Shown here piece by piece: positions 25,807 to 33,892 of a stretch of DNA of 64,000 nt. The first letter of the stretch is position 1, and each line of letters opens with the position of its first letter. The DNA comes from Paenalicyclobacillus mengziensis (GTDB lineage Bacteria > Bacillota > Bacilli > Alicyclobacillales > Alicyclobacillaceae), in contig NZ_CP071182.1 of NCBI RefSeq assembly GCF_017298635.1, positions 992,001-1,056,000 of the forward strand, read 5' to 3'. A program made the position numbers and the translations under genes. The notes beneath the pieces are model-generated. The model saw nothing but the letters and a program-made list of their open reading frames with translations. It had not been told where the DNA came from and made no database searches.

Positions 25807-26571
25807 TTGGCGACAAGTACCGTACAAAAACCGCTGATTGGTGTCTCGGGAACCAGGCACCACCGGAAAATGGAGTTCGCCGGCCCTAATTTGCTTGGCG
25901 TGAGCCTGAGCGACGACTACACGCACGGGGTTGAAATGGCGGGGGGAATCCCTGTCGTTATCCCGTTTTATGAGGACTTAAGCATTGTCCACAGTTTGAT
26001 TGACAGACTCGATGGGCTGCTCCTGTCTGGCGGTGAGGATATCGATCCGCTGATGTTTGGTGAACAGCCGAGACGCGGTCTTGGCAACGTGGTGCCTGAG
26101 CGGGACGCACTCGAGAGGGTCTTAATTGAAGGCATGATGGAACAGGGAAAACCGATACTCGCCATCTGCCGAGGGATCCAGGTTCTCAATGCCGTGCTTG
26201 GCGGCACGCTGTATCAGGACCTGCCGACGCAGTGGCCAAGTGCCATTCAACACTCACAAAAGGCTCGGCGTAACCATTTAAGTCACGCCATCACGGTCGA
26301 GAGGTCGAGCAAACTGTACACGCTGCTTGGCGAACAAACGGAGGTCTACTGTAACTCATTCCATCACCAGGCTGTGAAGGACTGCGCGCCAGGTCTGCGT
26401 CCTGTGGCATGGGATAAAGACGGCCTCGTTGAAGCAGTCGAGCATGAGACGGCGGACTTTGTTGTCGCTGTACAATGGCATCCGGAAAATCTGTGGCGCA
26501 CCACACCGTACTACCTCGGTCTGTTCAAGGGGTTTGTCGAGGCGTCGAGCCGCGTGCAAGCGAATTCCTAA
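25807..26571 (+). CDS. Gamma-glutamyl-gamma-aminobutyrate hydrolase-like class I glutamine amidotransferase
   Basis: A 254-residue PuuD-type peptidase C26 protein that would cleave a gamma-glutamyl amide. The nucleophile cysteine is in ILAICRGIQVLNAVLGG, the His/Glu of the triad in VVAVQWHPENLW, and the oxyanion region is LLLSGGEDIDP. EVYCNSFHHQAVKD is the family's substrate-side motif. The TTG start has GGAGAG six bases upstream. It is a single gene between its own promoter and a strong terminator. In Bacilli such proteins act in polyamine/GABA breakdown or are uncharacterised; no puuABC genes are nearby, so the substrate is open. Confidence 0.88.
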   Translation: MATSTVQKPLIGVSGTRHHRKMEFAGPNLLGVSLSDDYTHGVEMAGGIPVVIPFYEDLSIVHSLIDRLDGLLLSGGEDIDPLMFGEQPRRGLGNVVPERDALERVLIEGMMEQGKPILAICRGIQVLNAVLGGTLYQDLPTQWPSAIQHSQKARRNHLSHAITVERSSKLYTLLGEQTEVYCNSFHHQAVKDCAPGLRPVAWDKDGLVEAVEHETADFVVAVQWHPENLWRTTPYYLGLFKGFVEASSRVQANS

Positions 26572-26623
26572 AAAGGTGACCGGGTTTTGGTCGTCTCGTT
26601 TGATGAGGTTTCGGTCGGTAGTT

Positions 26624-26666
26624 TCTCCTCCCTTGACCGTGGAGGTCCACAAGGGAGGAGATTTTG
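26624..26666 (+). terminator. Strong terminator after the peptidase C26-like gene
   Basis: TCTCCTCCCTTG pairs perfectly with CAAGGGAGGAGA (12 bp) around a 14-base loop, followed by TTTTG. Confidence 0.88.
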
Positions 26667-26693
26667 TGTGCAATTACTTTAATTTCTAAATTG

Positions 26694-26722
26694 TTGACGT
26701 ATATATATATGTCGGATATGGT
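26694..26722 (+). promoter_or_regulatory. Promoter with embedded palindrome upstream of the MarR gene
   Basis: TTGACG and TATGGT are 17 bases apart. GACGTATATATATATGTC (26696-26713) is an 18-bp near-perfect palindrome covering the -35 box and spacer. Such a site would suit autorepression by the MarR protein encoded just downstream. Confidence 0.55.
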
Positions 26723-26806
26723 AATACGTAACGCAACGAGCGAGCGGCGATGAGGTCTTTAGGGCGCACTCGTTTCAATGGCTGAATCCATAGACGGGAG
26801 GTGGTC

Positions 26807-27325
26807 GTGGTCGATAAGGATGGAGTGCTCTTGTTTTTGCATGTCGTTCGCAAGATGTCGCGGGAGGTAGGTCAAGCCTTGCAAATCCCCGTGATGGGCC
26901 CGCAAGTGGAGCTGTTGGAAATCCTCGCGAGCAGAGGCGCGCAGAAGATGTCCGATCTGGCTGCAGAACTCGGCATCTCACTTGGAGCCGTCACGGCATT
27001 GGCGGACCGCATGGCCCGTGCGGGCATGATTGAGCGGCAGCGGTCAACATCGGATCGGCGGGTCATTCTGCTGGTTCTCACCGAACACGGCAACCGGATT
27101 TTAGAAGAGATTTCAGAGACGCGTAGTTTAGTCATGGGACGCTATTTCGGAAAGCTGACAGAAGCCGAAATGGCGCAGATGGAGGACCTCTGTCGAAAGA
27201 TGTTGGCGCCTTTGCCTCATCAGGAATCTGACAACAAACAACAGAGAGAAACAACCAGCGAGAGACAGACAACGCCCGAAGGTGGTGCAGGTGGGACACA
27301 TGATAATCACAGAAGACGGAGTTAA
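26807..27325 (+). CDS. MarR-family transcriptional regulator
   Basis: A winged-helix dimeric regulator of about 172 residues. The DNA-binding core is MSDLAAELGISLGAVTALADRMARAGMIERQRSTSDRR-type (helix-turn-helix plus wing with D-R-R), followed by LTEHGNRILEEI. A charged, Gln/Thr-rich tail of about 30 residues after residue 140 is unusual. The start is a GTG directly after GGGAGG (26801 or 26807); the exact one is unsure. It overlaps the start of an MFS efflux gene by 26 bases, and a palindrome covers its promoter, so it probably represses both genes until a drug-like ligand binds. Confidence 0.88.
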   Translation: MVDKDGVLLFLHVVRKMSREVGQALQIPVMGPQVELLEILASRGAQKMSDLAAELGISLGAVTALADRMARAGMIERQRSTSDRRVILLVLTEHGNRILEEISETRSLVMGRYFGKLTEAEMAQMEDLCRKMLAPLPHQESDNKQQRETTSERQTTPEGGAGGTHDNHRRRS

Positions 27326-28511
27326 CTCTGAGGTTCATGGGCACGAAGAGCACATCAATATATGGCGACAGCCAAAGGCGGTATGGGCTGTCGCATTTGC
27401 CTGTGTCGTGGCGTTCATGGGACTCGGGCTGGTCGATCCGATTCTCCCCGCCATTGCCAGTCAACTGCACGCGACCCCTGCGACTGTTGAGTTGCTTTTT
27501 ACAAGTTATCTGCTTGTGACGGGCATCGCTATGCTCATCACAGGCGTCGTTTCATCAAACATCGGCTACAAAGCTACCCTCCTGACCGGACTATTTCTCA
27601 TCGTCGTATTCGCTGCTTTGGGTGGACACTCTTCGACGGTTGGACAGATCATCTGGTTCCGGGCGGGATGGGGCCTTGGCAATGCGCTGTTTATCGCAAC
27701 AGCGCTGGCTGTGATTGTTGGCGTTGCATCTGGTGGCACAGAAGGCGCCATCATCCTGTACGAAGCAGCACTTGGGCTTGGCATTTCGGTTGGGCCGCTG
27801 CTTGGCGGTTTTCTCGGCGGCATCAGCTGGCGTGGTCCGTTCTACGGCGTCGCGGTGTTGATGGCCATCGGATTTATTGGCATTTCATCACTCCTTAGAG
27901 GTGTGCCTCGACCGAAACGCAAAAGTTCGATTGTTGACCCGTTCCGGGCACTGAGCCACGGAGGATTACTGCGTCTCGGTATCACGGCACTTCTCTATAA
28001 CTTTGGATTCTTCACACTCTTGGCATACACGCCATATGTCCTGGCGGCGTTTCATGTCAACATCCATGGATTGGGTTACATCTTCTTTGGTTGGGGCGTC
28101 TTGCTGGCAATTACCTCTGTGTTTGTTGCCCCACGTTTACAGCAACGATTTGGGACCCTCTCTACACTCGTCGGTGTACTTGTCTTAATTGGACTCGATT
28201 TGCTGTGCATCGGTCTCGGCCTGTCTTCAAAGACACTCGTCATCGTCATGGTCATTCTCGCCGGAGCGTTTCTTGGCGTGAACAACACACTCATTACGAC
28301 TGCTGTCATGCAAGTTTCCCCATTTGAACGGCCGGTTGCTTCGGCCGCATATAGCTTCATTCGATTCTTTGGCGGGGCCATTGCTCCGTGGGTGGCTGGC
28401 AATTTAGCTGCAGCGTACAGTCCGCATATTCCTTACTACGTAGGGGCTGTTGCACTGGGGTGTGCCGTACTCGTGTTGCTCAGCGGTCGGCGCTACCTTC
28501 AGGCAATCTGA
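27300..28511 (+). CDS. MFS drug-efflux transporter (DHA1 type)
   Basis: A 403-residue, 12-helix major facilitator protein. The first helices include FMGLGLVDPILPAIASQL, typical of the DHA1 drug:H+ antiporters, and motif C-like GPLLGGFLGGISWRGPFYGVA in helix five. The long frame begins at 27282, but ATG 27300 has a better upstream G-rich site. Because the start lies inside the marR frame, the two are translationally coupled. It should export a toxic compound that the MarR protein senses; substrate unknown. Confidence 0.88.
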   Translation: MIITEDGVNSEVHGHEEHINIWRQPKAVWAVAFACVVAFMGLGLVDPILPAIASQLHATPATVELLFTSYLLVTGIAMLITGVVSSNIGYKATLLTGLFLIVVFAALGGHSSTVGQIIWFRAGWGLGNALFIATALAVIVGVASGGTEGAIILYEAALGLGISVGPLLGGFLGGISWRGPFYGVAVLMAIGFIGISSLLRGVPRPKRKSSIVDPFRALSHGGLLRLGITALLYNFGFFTLLAYTPYVLAAFHVNIHGLGYIFFGWGVLLAITSVFVAPRLQQRFGTLSTLVGVLVLIGLDLLCIGLGLSSKTLVIVMVILAGAFLGVNNTLITTAVMQVSPFERPVASAAYSFIRFFGGAIAPWVAGNLAAAYSPHIPYYVGAVALGCAVLVLLSGRRYLQAI

Positions 28512-28527
28512 CCTGATGCCAAGTGGA

Positions 28528-28559
28528 AATAACGCGCTGTGTGTTGACAGCGCGTTATT
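28528..28559. terminator. Bidirectional terminator hairpin
   Basis: AATAACGCGCTG and CAGCGCGTTATT form a perfect 12-pair stem around an eight-base loop between the convergent MFS and AarF genes. On the reverse strand it is followed by TCC after TTATTT. Confidence 0.8.
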
Positions 28560-28598
28560 GTATGGAGCGGGAGCGTGCACAGTCCCCACTGGTGCAGG

Positions 28599-30338
28599 CT
28601 AGTGACGGTTGTGGCGTAATCGCCTTCTCCTGCGCCTCGTTTGCAACATCGTGAGGATGTTCATAATCGTTAAAAGCGCAAAGATGCCAGTCGCGGCAAA
28701 TGCGGCATCTGCCTCCATGTAAGCTGTTCTCGCCTGCAGATAAAGACCGGCAATTCCGCTGACACAGGTGCAGAGAACCCATACTCCCCGTACCAACAAA
28801 CGCTCTTGGCGTTCAATCCGGTACAATGCTTCCTGCAAATCCAAGCGAATGCTGAGGTCACCTTGTTCGGCCTGTTTCAAAACCCGTTCCAGGGTCTGCG
28901 GTAAGCGGACGGTTGCAGCGCCGGTCTCCTCGACTTGAGAAAGAATCACGTCGGCTGCAATTGCGGCCTTTTCTCCAAACAATCGACGCACCAGGTCGGT
29001 CGCAGTTTTGTGTAAATTCCCCTTGCCGTTGTTGCTAGTTTCGTCGAGTAACTTGTTGAGCATGGGCAAGGCGCGCTTCTCTAAGATGTTCATCCAGTCG
29101 ATGTTCGGGTCAAGTTGCGTGGCAACGCCGGCAGACATTCCGATTGCGCGTCCCAAGAACATGAATTTCGCTTGCAGGACAAGTGGTTCGTCGTGGAGGA
29201 AGTTCTGGAAGTCGTCGATAAACTTGTCGAGTTCTGGCCCTTTCTGGAGTTGCACGCCGCTGAGTCTGTCAAGCACGACGCCAAGGGCTCGCTTGAGGAA
29301 CTGTCTGTCGGCTGTTGCCTGTAAAAAGCCCAGTTCGTCCATGCACACGACAACCGTATCGAGATCGCGTACGAGCGCAGCCCGGACCAACCTGGCAAAC
29401 GCAGACACTTCGTTCGGCGGAAGTTCGGCCATCATCCCGAAGTCTAAAAAACACACTCGCCCATCATCGAGGACAAATAGGTTCCCTGGATGCGGATCCA
29501 AATGGACAAAGCCGTATACAAGCATCTGTTCGAGATAGGCATCAACGAACGCATTGACGATTCGATGCGGGTCGACGCCGTTTCCCTTAATGGTTGAGAC
29601 GTCCGTAATTTTAGTTCCCTGAATGAACTCCATTACAAGCACACGCCGCGAAATGTACTCCTCGTGGAGCCGCGGTACCACAATCTGTGGACGGTCCTTG
29701 AACTGTTTCGCAAAGCGTTTCAAGTGCTCTGCCTCGGCGCGGTAGTCGAGTTCTTTGAACACATTACGTCGAAATTCCTCGTAGATGTCCAGGACGCGTA
29801 ACCTTTTCCCGGTTTTCGTAAAACGGTGCATCACTCGGACGATCCGCAAAAGGGCTCTCAAGTCGATGTCGGCCAACCGTTCAATGCCCGGGCGCAGTAC
29901 CTTTACAGCCACAGCTTGTCCGTCTTGAAGTACCGCTTTATGGACTTGACCGAGAGAGGCAGCCGCAATCGGATTCTCGTCGAAGACCGTGAACACCGCA
30001 CTTATCTGTGCACCGAGTTCAGCCTCGATGATTGGGGAAATTTTCGCAAACGGTGCGCCGGGAACAGCGTCCTGCAGTTGCGTCAGTTCCTTGGTGAAAG
30101 CGAGAGGTAGTACGTCTGCGCGTGCGCTTAAAAACTGACCGACTTTGATAATCAAGCCCTCAAGACGCAAGGCAGCCCGCCGAACACGCGCGCCTGAGCG
30201 GGCGTAGACGCGGGCTTCTGCCTCTTCGAGCCTGGCACCGGAAAACTTCCTGTGGGCCCGGCGAATCCTGCGGTAATCAAGCAGGAACGACAAGGCCAAC
30301 AAAAAGATCCGTAAGGACCTAGTGATTTGTCGCCACAC
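28599..30338 (-). CDS. AarF/UbiB (ABC1) atypical kinase
   Basis: A 579-residue protein of the ABC1 atypical kinase family, which supports isoprenoid-quinone synthesis. Diagnostic motifs are LIIKVGQFLSARADVLP (KxGQ), the alanine-rich loop AAASLGQVHKA, the AVAVKVLRPG lysine, the catalytic FVHLDPHPGNLFV and the metal motif VCFLDFGMM. Two C-terminal hydrophobic helices (about residues 500-555) anchor it in the membrane, ending in a very basic tail RRRRRRLRHNRH. The GTG start has AGGAG nine bases upstream. A small gene 107 bases upstream on the same strand may be co-transcribed. In Gram-positives the quinone concerned would be menaquinone; that role is inferred. Confidence 0.9.
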   Translation of the reverse strand: MWRQITRSLRIFLLALSFLLDYRRIRRAHRKFSGARLEEAEARVYARSGARVRRAALRLEGLIIKVGQFLSARADVLPLAFTKELTQLQDAVPGAPFAKISPIIEAELGAQISAVFTVFDENPIAAASLGQVHKAVLQDGQAVAVKVLRPGIERLADIDLRALLRIVRVMHRFTKTGKRLRVLDIYEEFRRNVFKELDYRAEAEHLKRFAKQFKDRPQIVVPRLHEEYISRRVLVMEFIQGTKITDVSTIKGNGVDPHRIVNAFVDAYLEQMLVYGFVHLDPHPGNLFVLDDGRVCFLDFGMMAELPPNEVSAFARLVRAALVRDLDTVVVCMDELGFLQATADRQFLKRALGVVLDRLSGVQLQKGPELDKFIDDFQNFLHDEPLVLQAKFMFLGRAIGMSAGVATQLDPNIDWMNILEKRALPMLNKLLDETSNNGKGNLHKTATDLVRRLFGEKAAIAADVILSQVEETGAATVRLPQTLERVLKQAEQGDLSIRLDLQEALYRIERQERLLVRGVWVLCTCVSGIAGLYLQARTAYMEADAAFAATGIFALLTIMNILTMLQTRRRRRRLRHNRH

Positions 30339-30382
30339 AGAAACTTCTCCTATCTGTCACTGCGGATTCAGCCACCCTGGTG

Positions 30383-30421
30383 TCGCGAAACTACGCTGGT
30401 GTTCGCGAAACTACGCTGGTG
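30383..30421. repeat. Short direct repeat
   Basis: TCGCGAAACTACGCTGGTG occurs twice, 20 bases apart, between the AarF gene and the small upstream gene. Confidence 0.9.
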
Positions 30422-30444
30422 GCGCCAGGGTTTCGCTTCGCCGT

Positions 30445-30654
30445 TTACTCAGTCGGTTTGGTGTCAGTTGGCTCTTCATCCCACACGGCCAGTGCTTCGC
30501 GAAACTTGCTACGGAAGCGGCGTGCTTTTTCACGGTATTCATCACGTTCTTCTTCGGACAGTCTCGATTTGGAAATGAACTTTATTCCGAAGAGGAGCAA
30601 TAACCAGCGAAATGGGGCTGGAACGGGGCAATAACGGCGTCGGAACCAAAACAT
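30445..30654 (-). CDS. Small basic membrane-associated protein
   Basis: A 69-residue protein: an N-terminal aromatic/basic segment (FWFRRRYCPVPAPF), one hydrophobic stretch (WLLLLFGIKF, about residues 16-26), then a charged helix (SEEERDEYREKARRFRSKF) and an acidic tail. The upstream AAAGGGTG supports ATG 30654; GTG 30663 in the same frame is possible. It precedes the AarF gene on the same strand. No family recognised. Confidence 0.55.
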   Translation of the reverse strand: MFWFRRRYCPVPAPFRWLLLLFGIKFISKSRLSEEERDEYREKARRFRSKFREALAVWDEEPTDTKPTE

Positions 30655-30663
30655 GACCACCAC

Positions 30664-31157
30664 ACCCTTTTCTATTTTAAGTAGTGAAATGCTTTTGTAT
30701 CAAACATACCGCTTCAATGCTGGGCGGTCAATCCACCAGATGAGCAGTAGTCTATAGTCAAGATGGTGTCTGTATTGATATGAACGAGAGGCTGTTATAA
30801 CACAGAATTTACTTTACAAATGCAGTATTCATACACAATTCACGCAGTAGATATTGACGGTGCAAAACTGTTTCTATTCAAATTGTATAACTGTTTAGTG
30901 ACTTCTTGACTTGAAGTGTGTTAGAATTCTGAGTATTAAAACGCACACGGAAAGCGGTTTCAGGACAAACAGGGCGGCTTAGGCTCATTTTGAATCAGAC
31001 ACGTTCGATAAAAACGGCCCATGTTGACTAGCTGTATTACTAAAACGGACGATGTCCAAAACGTAGGGACTGGTCTGTTGCGCGTCTGTAAATGGTTGCT
31101 CTGGAGCTTATACGTTTCTGGTGTGCGGATTATTATCTGTGTCGAGGAGGGGTTGGC
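30664..31157. other. A+T-rich control region upstream of the 2-oxoacid oxidoreductase genes
   Basis: No gene is supported. TTGAC boxes occur at about 30855 (ATTGACGG) and 30907 (CTTGACTT), but neither has a convincing partner at 17 bases. Confidence 0.4.
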
Positions 31158-32915
31158 ATGCAGGACTGCGGTTGGAAAATAGGCGGTAAACAGGGCGAAG
31201 GTATCGACAGCACTGGCGACATTTACGCTATCGCCTTGCATCGCATGGGTTACTACGTGTTTACGTACCGCCACTTTATGTCTCTCATCAAAGGTGGCCA
31301 CACGAATTACAAAATCCGCGTCGCGGATGAGCTGATTCGACATCACGGAGACCTGGTGCACGTGCTCATTGCTTTTGACCAAAAAACAATTGATGAGAAC
31401 TGGCGCGAGTTGGCGGATGGAGCAGTGGTTGTTTACGACGGGGCTTCATTTGAGGCGACGATTCCTGAACAACTGAATGTTCATCTGTGCCAGGTGCCGC
31501 TCACCGAGATCGCCAAGCAGGCGGGCGGGGCCATCATGAAAAATATGGTGTCCATTGGTGTGACGGCCGCTGTCCACAACATGGACCCGGAGCTCTTCCA
31601 TCCTGTGATTGAAGACAAGTTTGGCAAAAAGGGAGCCAAGGTTGTTGCGTCCAATCTGGAGGCTGTTCGTCAGGGGTTTAACTACTATCAAGAGCATTAC
31701 AATACGCACATTCCGATGCCAAAGCCACGTTCAAAGCCTACTTCAGACCGCCATCTTTACGTCTCCGGCAATCAAGCTGCCGGATTCGGAGCCCTGGCCG
31801 GAGGATGTCGCTTCCTTGCAGCATACCCGATTACACCAGCAACAGAAATCATGTACTGGATGATTGCCGAGATGCCCAAGCACGGGGGTATCGTGGTACA
31901 GGCCGAAGACGAGATCGCTGCTGTGAACATGGCAATTGGCGCCAACTTCGCAGGTGTTCCAGCCATGACTTCCACCTCAGGTCCTGGTTTCTCGCTCATG
32001 ATGGAGGCGCTCGGACTTGCTGGCATGTCTGAGACGCCGCTCGTTATCGTCGACGTACAGCGCAGCGGGCCATCAACGGGACTGCCCACGAAGACCGAGC
32101 AAAGCGACTTAAACGAAGCACTTTACGGGACACACGGTGAGATCCAGCGCATTGTTTTAACACCGAGGACCGTAGAAGAGTGTTTCCAATACACCGGGGA
32201 TGCATTTCATCTGGCAGAGAGATACCAGATGCCCGTCATTGTCCTGACAGACCTCTACATGGGGATGTCATCGCAGTCGATTGACCGTTTTCCCATCGAC
32301 AAAATCACCAAGGAACCTGGCAAACGCATATCCGACGAGGCACTCCTGGCCTTGGAATCCGGTTCATTTATCCGCTACGACGATGCCGTCTCGGATGGCG
32401 TGTCTTTGCGCAGCATCCCTGGTCAGAAAAACGGCCGGTTCGTAGCCCTGGGAAATGAGCACAACGGCATTGGTCTTGAAGTCGAGGAACAGTATATTCG
32501 CCAGGCCCAGGCTGACAAGCGTCAGCGTAAACTCAAGGCGTTTAGCCACTCAAGCGGCGTCAGCGTCGATGGACTGACGGATGCGCCGTTTGCCTTGGTT
32601 GGCTTTGGTAGCACGTTTGGCGTTTTGGAAGAGGCAAGAGAAAAACTGCAGCAAAGTGGATTGAAAGTCAAGCACATTCATTTTTCACGCGTCGCGCCAT
32701 TCCCACTCGAAGACTTCACACAAGCAATGGACGGCGTGGAGCGCGCCCTCGTTGTCGAACTCAATCAGCAAGGCCAACTTGCGAATGTGATTCGGCAGCA
32801 GGCGGGTTATCATCAGGTGCTGTTTAACGGCTTGAAATATAACGGCGATCCGCTGTATCTACACGAAGTACTCGAACGTGCGAAGCAGGTCTTTCCGATG
32901 GGGGTGCTGCAATAA
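31158..32915 (+). CDS. korA: 2-oxoacid:ferredoxin oxidoreductase, fused gamma-alpha subunit
   Basis: A 585-residue subunit that joins the gamma domain (residues 1-190, with WKIGGKQGEGIDSTGD) to the alpha/pyrimidine-binding domain (GGCRFLAAYPITPATEIM, EDEIAAVNMAIGANFAGV, TSTSGPGFSLM). Together with the beta subunit it decarboxylates a 2-oxoacid, most likely 2-oxoglutarate, to the acyl-CoA and reduces ferredoxin. GAGGAGGGG precedes ATG 31158; the open frame begins further upstream. Its TAA shares one base with the ATG of the beta gene (TAATG). The enzyme could replace the NAD-linked 2-oxoglutarate dehydrogenase. A CoA-transferase gene follows. Substrate identity is inferred from family layout. 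Confidence 0.92.
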   Translation: MQDCGWKIGGKQGEGIDSTGDIYAIALHRMGYYVFTYRHFMSLIKGGHTNYKIRVADELIRHHGDLVHVLIAFDQKTIDENWRELADGAVVVYDGASFEATIPEQLNVHLCQVPLTEIAKQAGGAIMKNMVSIGVTAAVHNMDPELFHPVIEDKFGKKGAKVVASNLEAVRQGFNYYQEHYNTHIPMPKPRSKPTSDRHLYVSGNQAAGFGALAGGCRFLAAYPITPATEIMYWMIAEMPKHGGIVVQAEDEIAAVNMAIGANFAGVPAMTSTSGPGFSLMMEALGLAGMSETPLVIVDVQRSGPSTGLPTKTEQSDLNEALYGTHGEIQRIVLTPRTVEECFQYTGDAFHLAERYQMPVIVLTDLYMGMSSQSIDRFPIDKITKEPGKRISDEALLALESGSFIRYDDAVSDGVSLRSIPGQKNGRFVALGNEHNGIGLEVEEQYIRQAQADKRQRKLKAFSHSSGVSVDGLTDAPFALVGFGSTFGVLEEAREKLQQSGLKVKHIHFSRVAPFPLEDFTQAMDGVERALVVELNQQGQLANVIRQQAGYHQVLFNGLKYNGDPLYLHEVLERAKQVFPMGVLQ

Positions 32916-33778
32916 TGTCAACAATGAAGGATTTTAAGGCTGAAAAACCGACTTGGTGCCCTGGCTGTGGTGACTTTGGTGTACTCAACGCCATGCAGCG
33001 CGCAGCGGTGGCACTTGGACTTGAACCTGAAAATGTCGTTGTGATTTCCGGGATTGGTTGTTCTGGAAAAATGTCTCAGCATTTTGGCGGTTACGGTCTC
33101 CATTCGCTGCACGGAAGGTCTCTGCCGACCGCGCAAGCGGTCAAACTGGCCAATAAGGACCTCACTGTGATGGCAGCCGGCGGTGATGGTGACGGGTTTG
33201 GCATCGGCATGGGGCATTTTGTCCACGCCATGCGGCGCAACGTAGACATTACGTACATCGTCATGGACAATCACATTTACGGTTTAACGACAGGCCAGGC
33301 GTCACCGACGAGCGACCTTGGGTCCACGACCAAAACGTCGCCGCACGGCACTGTGGAAAAACCCATTGAACCGTTGCAACTCGCCCTATCCGAACGCTGT
33401 GGGTTCATTGCACAAGGATTCTCTGGAGACACGAAGCATCTTGCACAACTGATTGAACAGGCAATTTTACATCGAGGCTTTTCCTTTGTGAACGTGTTTA
33501 GCCCGTGCGTGACGTTCAACAAGGTAAACACCTACGAATCTTACAAGGGTGGGCTGGTTAACCTTGACGAAGACGAAACCTACGACAAGACCGACCGCTT
33601 CCTTGCGGTGAAGCGAGTAAGTGAAGCAAACAACCTCGTCGTTGGTGTCGTCTATCAAGATGACACGCAACCGGCTTACGATGCCCAGGTTTACGGATAT
33701 CCCGAGGAACCGTTGGTTCACCTCTCCCAGGGGTTAGAGGAGGAAGAGTACGGGCGCATCCTTGCCAACTTTAGGTGA
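32915..33778 (+). CDS. korB: 2-oxoacid:ferredoxin oxidoreductase, beta subunit
   Basis: A 287-residue thiamine-diphosphate subunit. It begins with TWCPGCGDFGVLNAMQ, the CPGCG iron-sulfur cysteines, then ISGIGCSGKMSQHF and GRSLPTAQAVKLAN. The diphosphate/Mg site is AAGGDGDGFGIGMGHFVHAMRRN...DNHIYGLTTGQ split over residues 87-128. A third cluster cysteine is in FSPCVTFNK. It is translated coupled to the gamma-alpha gene. No separate ferredoxin subunit is encoded next to it. Confidence 0.93.
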   Translation: MSTMKDFKAEKPTWCPGCGDFGVLNAMQRAAVALGLEPENVVVISGIGCSGKMSQHFGGYGLHSLHGRSLPTAQAVKLANKDLTVMAAGGDGDGFGIGMGHFVHAMRRNVDITYIVMDNHIYGLTTGQASPTSDLGSTTKTSPHGTVEKPIEPLQLALSERCGFIAQGFSGDTKHLAQLIEQAILHRGFSFVNVFSPCVTFNKVNTYESYKGGLVNLDEDETYDKTDRFLAVKRVSEANNLVVGVVYQDDTQPAYDAQVYGYPEEPLVHLSQGLEEEEYGRILANFR

Positions 33779-33892
33779 TCCTTTGCTCAGGTATCCCAAG
33801 GCCCACTCAAAGGCTCAGTCTTCGTGGCTAGACAGAGGCGCAAAGAAATAAGAACAGGAGTGTTTGCTAGAGAGAATCGGGGAGGAACCAAC

